DNA from: Streptomyces sp. NBC_01689
GTDB lineage: Bacteria > Actinomycetota > Actinomycetes > Streptomycetales > Streptomycetaceae
Direction of reading: 5' to 3'
Assembly: GCF_036250675.1 (NCBI RefSeq)
Contig: NZ_CP109592.1
Span: 1,612,001-1,676,000, forward strand
DNA: 64,000 bases
Position 1 is the first letter of the stretch. Every line of letters starts with the position of its first letter. The translations under genes and the position numbers were made by a program. Positions 58,986-64,000 of the stretch are shown here, piece after piece. The notes under the pieces are model-generated. The model made no database searches and had not been told where the DNA came from. It saw nothing but the letters and a program-made list of their open reading frames with translations.

Positions 58986-61694
58986 ATGGTCCGACTTTTG
59001 GGTCGCTCCCGGACTCGGTCGACCGCTCGCCCGGGAGGGCCGCGCGAGCGGGCCGGGCGCGCGGCGATCCTGAGGTCGGCGCTGGGCGGACGCAGCGTCG
59101 CGGGCCAGGTGTTCGTCCTGCAAGTGGTGATCGTGCTGGTGCTGGTCGTCTCCGCGGTGGTGGCGCTGGTGCTGCAGGTACGGCACGACAGCACGCAGGA
59201 GGCCCGCAATCGTTCCCTGGCCGTCGCCGAGACCTTCGCCAACTCGCCCGGCACCCGTGAGGCGCTGCACAGCTCCGACCCCACGGCGGCCCTGCAGCCG
59301 CGGGCCGAGGCCGCCCGCAAGGCGTCCGGCGTCGACTTCATCGTCGTGATGAACACCGACGGCATCCGCTACACGCACCCCAAGCCGGACCGGATCGGCA
59401 AGAAGTTCGTCGGGAACATCGCCGCCGCCCAGGAGGGCCGCACCAGCGTCGAGGAGGTCCACGGCACCATAGGGCAGCTCGTGCAGGCCGTGGTCCCCGT
59501 CAAGGAACCCGGCGACAAGGTCGTGGGACTGGTGTCGGCGGGCATCACCACCGCGAACGTGGGCGGTGTCGCCAACCGGCAGCTGCCCCTCGTCCTGGCC
59601 GCCGCGGCCGCGGCCCTCGCCCTGGCCACGGCGGGGACGGCCCTGGTGAGCAGACGGCTGCTGCGCCAGACCCGTGGCCTCGGTCCGTACGAGATGACCC
59701 GGATGTACGAGCACCACGACGCGGTGCTGCACGCCGTCCGGGAGGGGGTGATCATCGCCGGCGGGGAGGGGCGGCTGCTGCTCGCCAACGACGAGGCGCA
59801 GCGGCTGCTGGACCTGCCGCCGGACGCGGAGGGACGGCACGTCCTCGAACTGGGGCTGGACCCGGACACCGCCGCGCTGCTCTGCTCGGGCCGCGTCGTC
59901 ACCGACGAGGTGCACCTGGTCGGTGACCGGCTGCTGGCCGTCAACCAGCGGCCCACGGACCTCCAGGGCGGCCCGCCCGGCAGCGTCGCGACCCTGCGCG
60001 ACTCGACCGAGCTGCGCGCGCTGTCCGGCAGGGCCGAGGTGGCGCGGGAGCGGCTGAAGCTCCTGTACGACATCGGGGTGGGCATCGGCACGAGCCTGGA
60101 CGTGACCCGCACCGCCGAGGCGCTGGCCGAGGTGGCCGTGCCGCGGTTCGCGGACTTCGTGACGGTGGACCTGGCCGACTCGGTGCTGAACGGCGACGAT
60201 CCCGAGGCGGGCACCGACGTGCGCCGTACGGCGTTCAGCGGCATCCGCGACAACGCCCCGCTCTACCCGGTGGGCGAGCACATCCGGTTCCTCGCCACGA
60301 CGCCGCAGGCCCGCAGCCTCCGTACCGGTGAGGCCATCGTCGAGCCCGAGCTGGACGAGGCCCCGGGCTGGCTCGCCCAGGACCTCCGGCGCACCGGCCA
60401 GGTCGTGGAGTACGGCATCCACTCGCTGATCACGGTGCCGCTGCGGGTGGGCCCGCTCGCGATGGGCGTGGTCAACTTCTGGCGCTCCGAGAAGCCGGAG
60501 CCGTTCGACGACGAGGAGCTCGCCCTCGCCGAGGAGCTGGTCGCGCGGGCCGCCGTCTCCATCGACAACGCGCGCCGCTACACCCGCGAGCACAACATGG
60601 CCGTGACCCTCCAGCGCAGCCTGCTGCCGCGCAGCCTGCCCGCGCAGAACGCCCTGGACATCGCCTACCGCTATCTCCCGGCGCAGGCCGGGGTGGGCGG
60701 CGACTGGTTCGACGTCCTGCCGCTGTCCGGCGCGCGGGTCGCAGTCGTCGTGGGTGACGTCGTGGGCCACGGGCTGCACGCGGCGGCCACGATGGGGCGG
60801 CTGCGTACCGCGGTGCACAACTTCTCCTCCCTGGACCTGCCGCCCGACGAGATCCTCGGGCTCCTCGACGAGCTGGTCGCCCGCATCGACCTGGACGAGG
60901 CGACGGAGGAGAGCAGCGCCGCGATCACGGGCGCCACCTGCCTGTACGCCATCTACGACCCGGCGTCCCGGCTCTGCACCGTCGCCCGGGCGGGGCACCC
61001 GCCGCCCGCGCTGGTGCGGCCCGACGGCAGCGTCGAGTTCCCCGACGTGCCGGCCGGTCCCCCGCTGGGACTGGGCGGCCTGCCGTTCGACACGGCCGAA
61101 CTGAAGCTGGAGGAGGGCAGCCGCCTGGTGCTGTACACGGACGGGCTGGTCGAGGAACGGGACCGGGACATCGACGTCGGCCTGGAACTGCTGCGCAGCA
61201 CGCTCGCCGGGACCGGCCGCCGTTCCCCGGACGACACCTGCCGGGCCGTCCTCGACGCCCTGCTGCCCGCCCGGCCCGGCGACGACATCGCCCTGATCGT
61301 CGCCGACACGCGGGTGCTCGACGCCGACCACATCGCGGAATGGGACATTCCGTCCGATCCGGTGGCCGTCGGCGAGGTGCGCGCCGCGGTCACCCGTCAG
61401 CTCGCCGCGTGGGGACTGGACGAACTGGTGTTCAGCGCCGAGCTGATCCTCAGCGAGCTGGTCACCAACGCGCTCCGCTACGGCACCGGCCCCATCCAGG
61501 TCCGTGTGCTGCGCGACCACAGTCTGATCTGCGAGGTCTTCGACGGGAGCAGCACCTCGCCGCGGTTGCGCTACGCGGCCGGCACCGACGAGGGCGGCCG
61601 CGGCCTGTTCCTGGTGGCTCAGCTGGCGGAACGCTGGGGTACGCGCTATACGCTCGCCGGCAAGGTGATCTGGGCGGAGCTGCCCCTGCCCTGA
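58986..61694 (+). CDS. Multidomain PP2C/SpoIIE-type phosphatase sensor with kinase-like domain
   Basis: 902 residues. Helix 1 (about 39-60), single-Cache extracytoplasmic sensor (about 65-195; VMNTDGIRYTHPKPDRIGKK), helix 2 (about 198-218), PAS (about 240-340), GAF (about 356-535), SpoIIE/PP2C phosphatase (about 540-780; GGDWFDVLPL, VGDVVGHGLHAAATMGRLR, YTDGLVEERD) and HATPase_c_2 (about 795-900; ELILSELVTNALRYG). Both an anti-anti-sigma phosphatase and an anti-sigma-like kinase activity would be combined in one chain, a common Streptomyces pattern. Partner anti-sigma-antagonists are not encoded nearby. Confidence 0.92.
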   Translation: MVRLLGRSRTRSTARPGGPRERAGRAAILRSALGGRSVAGQVFVLQVVIVLVLVVSAVVALVLQVRHDSTQEARNRSLAVAETFANSPGTREALHSSDPTAALQPRAEAARKASGVDFIVVMNTDGIRYTHPKPDRIGKKFVGNIAAAQEGRTSVEEVHGTIGQLVQAVVPVKEPGDKVVGLVSAGITTANVGGVANRQLPLVLAAAAAALALATAGTALVSRRLLRQTRGLGPYEMTRMYEHHDAVLHAVREGVIIAGGEGRLLLANDEAQRLLDLPPDAEGRHVLELGLDPDTAALLCSGRVVTDEVHLVGDRLLAVNQRPTDLQGGPPGSVATLRDSTELRALSGRAEVARERLKLLYDIGVGIGTSLDVTRTAEALAEVAVPRFADFVTVDLADSVLNGDDPEAGTDVRRTAFSGIRDNAPLYPVGEHIRFLATTPQARSLRTGEAIVEPELDEAPGWLAQDLRRTGQVVEYGIHSLITVPLRVGPLAMGVVNFWRSEKPEPFDDEELALAEELVARAAVSIDNARRYTREHNMAVTLQRSLLPRSLPAQNALDIAYRYLPAQAGVGGDWFDVLPLSGARVAVVVGDVVGHGLHAAATMGRLRTAVHNFSSLDLPPDEILGLLDELVARIDLDEATEESSAAITGATCLYAIYDPASRLCTVARAGHPPPALVRPDGSVEFPDVPAGPPLGLGGLPFDTAELKLEEGSRLVLYTDGLVEERDRDIDVGLELLRSTLAGTGRRSPDDTCRAVLDALLPARPGDDIALIVADTRVLDADHIAEWDIPSDPVAVGEVRAAVTRQLAAWGLDELVFSAELILSELVTNALRYGTGPIQVRVLRDHSLICEVFDGSSTSPRLRYAAGTDEGGRGLFLVAQLAERWGTRYTLAGKVIWAELPLP

Positions 61695-61887
61695 GCTCGG
61701 CGCAGCGGCCGGACGGGGTGGGATGCGGCCCGTGGTCCGAAGGTTCCGGCGCGGCCCGGAGGACAGCGGGGTCCCCCGACGAGACGAATCGGGCGGATCC
61801 GGCTCCAATGGAGGGTGACGGTATTCCACCGGCACGACAGCGCCGCCGAGCCCGCGTGGTCCCGCGGCGGTGCGATGGAGGTCCGCG

Positions 61888-62346
61888 ATGCCCACTGCCC
61901 TGCGGCTGCTGCCCGCCCTCTCCGCCGAACACCGCGACCGGCTGATGACCGTGGCACGGGAGGTCTCCTTCCCCGCGGACGGAAAGATCTTCGAGGCGGG
62001 GGGAACCGCGGACCGCTTCTGGGTGGTCCGCTCGGGCACCGTTTCGCTGTACCAACAGGTCGTCGGGGAACGGCGCATCTCCGTGGCCACGCTGGGGCCG
62101 GGGGATCTGCTGGGCTGGTCCTGGCTGTTCCCACCGCACCACTGGGACTTCGGCGCCGAGGCGTTCAGCCCGGTACGCGCCTACGAGTTCGACGCCGGCG
62201 AGGTGCTCGGGCTCTGCGCGAAGGATCCGGCGCTGGAGCTGTCGCTGACCCGGACGATCGCGGCGATCCTCGCCCACCGGCTGGAAACGACCCGGGCGGC
62301 CCTGATCGAGCACTACGCGCGGCACGGAGGCGGGGGCCTGCGCTAG
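61888..62346 (+). CDS. Cyclic nucleotide-binding (Crp-like) domain protein
   Basis: 152 residues, ATG behind GGAGG with a 6-base gap. One cNMP-binding beta-roll (about 20-120: IFEAGGTADRFWVVRSGTVS, ATLGPGDLLGWSWL) and a C-terminal helix; no DNA-binding domain follows. The phosphate-binding cassette is atypical, and the Arg/Ser contacts of Crp are not evident, so nucleotide binding is uncertain. It lies 193 bases after the PP2C sensor on the same strand and might belong to that signalling unit. Confidence 0.87.
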   Translation: MPTALRLLPALSAEHRDRLMTVAREVSFPADGKIFEAGGTADRFWVVRSGTVSLYQQVVGERRISVATLGPGDLLGWSWLFPPHHWDFGAEAFSPVRAYEFDAGEVLGLCAKDPALELSLTRTIAAILAHRLETTRAALIEHYARHGGGGLR

Positions 62347-62443
62347 GAAGCGACGCGCACGGGCCCTCTCCGGTCCGCCCACCCATGGGCCCCCCCGCTC
62401 CTGGGGCTCACGGGCTCCCTCCGGTCTGCGGTAGGAATCAGGG

Positions 62444-63247
62444 GTGACCGAGAACCCCGCCTCCTTCGCGCTGCTGCCCGGCGCCGACACCTCCCCCGTC
62501 GTCCTGCACGTCCCGCACTCCTCGCGGCACGTCCCGGCGTCCGTGCGCGCCGGGATCGCTCTCGACGACCGGGCCCTGGAAGCCGAGTTGGACCACATCA
62601 CGGACGCGCACACCGCCGAACTCGCGGAACGGGCGTCACGCGCGGCCCGCGTCGCTCCGTGGCGATGCGTGAACCGCCTCTCCCGTCTCGTGGTCGATCC
62701 CGAGCGGTTTCCGGACGAGCGGGAGGAGATGCGCGCCGTCGGCATGGGCGCGGTCTACACGCGCACGACCCACGGCGCCGTGCTGCGTCCGGCCGACACC
62801 GACCCGGAACCGCTGATCGAACACTTCTTCCGCCCGTACGCGCGGGCGATGACCGCCGCCGTGGCCGACCGGCTGGCCGCCACCGGGCGGGCCGTGGTGA
62901 TCGACGTCCACTCGTATCCGACGGCCCGGCTGCCGTACGAGCTGCACGGCGAGGGCCCACGTCCGGCGGTCTGTCTGGGCACCGACGCCTTCCACACCCC
63001 CGCCGCACTGGTGGACCGGGCGAGGAAGGCGTTCGAGGGCGTCGGGACCGTGGGGATCGACAGCCCGTTCTCCGGCGCCTATGTGCCGCTGCGCTTCCAC
63101 GGCGAGGATCCACGGGTCACCTCCCTGATGGTGGAGATCAGGCGGGACACGTACATGAGCGAGCCCGGCGGCCCGGCCGGTCCGGGGCTCGCGCGTCTGG
63201 CGAGCGCGCTCGGGACCCTGGTCGACGCCCTGTCGGAGCAGCCGTGA
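62444..63247 (+). CDS. N-formylglutamate amidohydrolase-like protein
   Basis: 267 residues from a GTG. FGase/HutG-like fold: LHVPHSSRHVP near the N-terminus, DHITDAHTAEL, VVIDVHSYP, and VEIRRDTYM at the end carry the expected zinc-binding His/Asp/Glu set. HutG hydrolyses N-formylglutamate in histidine degradation, but no other hut gene is nearby, so the substrate may differ. TAGGAA (62432-62437) six bases before the GTG suggests a leaderless mRNA; AGG at normal spacing is also present. Confidence 0.87.
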   Translation: MTENPASFALLPGADTSPVVLHVPHSSRHVPASVRAGIALDDRALEAELDHITDAHTAELAERASRAARVAPWRCVNRLSRLVVDPERFPDEREEMRAVGMGAVYTRTTHGAVLRPADTDPEPLIEHFFRPYARAMTAAVADRLAATGRAVVIDVHSYPTARLPYELHGEGPRPAVCLGTDAFHTPAALVDRARKAFEGVGTVGIDSPFSGAYVPLRFHGEDPRVTSLMVEIRRDTYMSEPGGPAGPGLARLASALGTLVDALSEQP

Positions 63248-63274
63248 CGGGGTGGTCGCACCACGGTGGCCCTG

Positions 63275-63302
63275 TCGGGGTGGCCGTATCGGGGTGGCCG
63301 TA
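63275..63302. repeat. 14-bp perfect tandem duplication
   Basis: TCGGGGTGGCCGTA occurs twice head to tail, with related GGGGTGG units on both sides (63249-63340), between the FGase-like gene and the broken amidohydrolase. Confidence 0.75.
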
Positions 63303-63410
63303 CGGACGTGCGCGGGGAGTCGGTCATATGGGGGTGGCCGCGCGGCGGGGCCGCCGCCTGGGGTCGGGGCGAGCAGTCGCTCCGCCTCGGACTCCGGAGG
63401 GCAAGGGATC

Positions 63411-63856
63411 ATGCCGGTCGTCGACGCGTGGATGCAGCACCCCACCGTGCGCCACGCCAACCACGAGATGTTCGCCCCACCGGGCCGCTGCGCCCCTCGG
63501 AGACCGGCCGGCCCATCCCGTACATCCACCAGGTCGCGCTGGACTTCCCCGAACTCATCGTCGTCTGCGGGCACATCGGCCATCCGTGGACCACCGAGAT
63601 GATCGCGGTCGCCGACAAGCACGCCAACGTGTACATCGACACGAGCGCCTACACCGTCAGCCGCTACCCGCCCGAACTGGTCGCTCATCTCCGCGGCCGG
63701 GGGCGGCGGAAGATCCTCTTCGGCAGCAACTACCCCATGATCACGCCGAGTCGGGCGCTGGAGCACCTCCCCGAGCTGGGCCTCGACGAGGAGACCACCG
63801 AGCTGTTCCTCTCCGGCAACGCCAGGCGCGTCTTCCACCTCGACGATCATTCGTAG
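63411..63856 (+). pseudogene. Amidohydrolase_2 pseudogene with internal deletion
   Basis: The first 23 codons from the ATG (ribosome site AAGG) read MPVVDAWMQHPTVRHANHEM, a normal family start with the metal-binding type of beginning. Around 63474-63479 the coding frame jumps by deletion to another phase, and continues as TGPLRPSETGRP, PELIVVCGHIGHPW, VYIDTSAYTVSRYPPELV, ILFGSNYPM, LFLSGNARRVFHL. The catalytic middle, roughly 120-150 residues of the usual 270-300, is missing. The original function is a metal-dependent amidohydrolase/decarboxylase; the remains cannot be active. Confidence 0.8.
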
Positions 63857-63905
63857 ATGCTGGGGGCAGGTACCCGTCCGACCCCGAGGTGAGGGCAGCC
63901 CGCCG

Positions 63906-64000
63906 ATGGCCTTGCAGATCAGCGCCACCAACCCGGAGCACCCCACGCTCCTGCTCGACCTGCCCTGGCACCTGCCGCTGGAGGAGTGGCCCGAGCATCA
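63906..64000 (+). CDS. DUF4032-like protein, cut by the window end
   Basis: Only 31 codons are inside the window (MALQISATNPEHPTLLLDLP, then HLPLEEWPEH). The opening is that of Streptomyces DUF4032/LPS-kinase-like proteins as I remember them. A GAGG-like site lies upstream. The rest, and the actual domain, are outside. Confidence 0.6.
   Translation, partial: MALQISATNPEHPTLLLDLPWHLPLEEWPEH

Noticed and set aside
58899..62090. Over 1000-codon open frame antisense to the phosphatase gene
   Set aside because: No domains, no ribosome site and mirror-image composition; the plus-strand frame has five recognisable domains.

Overview
The window is high-GC actinobacterial DNA that reads as Streptomyces. 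Coding frames have strong third-position GC, GTG and TTG starts are frequent, signal peptides are long and Ala-rich, and several families typical of the genus are present (HTH-DUF2690 proteins, DUF6629, DUF1684, SpoIIE-type phosphatases, secreted S1 proteases). I saw no tRNA or rRNA gene, CRISPR array, transposase or phage gene. There are no core housekeeping genes, so this is accessory metabolism, transport, regulation and secretion.

Layout. 1-1.5 kb: tail of a sugar ABC importer operon. 1.6-7.4 kb: a MerR regulator, then two overlapping genes for single-pass membrane proteins with a cytoplasmic helix-turn-helix and an extracytoplasmic DUF2690 or peptidoglycan-binding (PGBD) domain, divergent from two secreted PGBD proteins, one carrying a CHAP hydrolase. 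This is the most suggestive module of the window: a possible wall-sensing transmembrane regulator pair. 7.4-16.7 kb: small stress and secreted proteins, a TPR protein, CsbD, an ABC exporter, a P-loop kinase, and an alpha/beta hydrolase divergent from an XRE/MmyB regulator. 16.7-22.5 kb: a tightly overlapping peptide-type ABC importer operon led by a DUF1684 gene, with a clear TTGACA-type promoter.

22.8-28.3 kb: an M24 peptidase-like gene, a glutamine amidotransferase-methyltransferase fusion, an NmrA-like reductase, and a YhgE/Pip-like membrane protein divergent from a MarR regulator with a near-perfect operator palindrome between them. 28.5-36.7 kb: a lamin-tail protein with a Gly/His repeat tail, a secreted S1 protease preceded by a LacI-family-like operator, a TrmB/LuxR-type regulator, and two acyl-CoA ligases. 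36.9-45.4 kb: a methyltransferase, a carboxylesterase, a two-component system and a secreted TAP-type peptidase.

45.5-52.4 kb: a complete galactoside-use locus in which a LacI regulator is divergent from ABC permeases, a binding lipoprotein and a GH42 beta-galactosidase, with two ATGTTTAC-type operators and overlapping divergent promoters. 52.5-64 kb: DUF6629 protein, ABCG-like half transporter, Moco-sulfurase-like aminotransferase, DUF4177, VOC, a six-part PP2C phosphatase sensor, a cyclic-nucleotide-binding protein, an N-formylglutamate amidohydrolase-like protein, an amidohydrolase pseudogene with an internal deletion, and the first codons of a DUF4032-like gene. Several genes lack a Shine-Dalgarno site but have a TANNNT box 6-8 bases before the start codon, which suggests leaderless transcripts.
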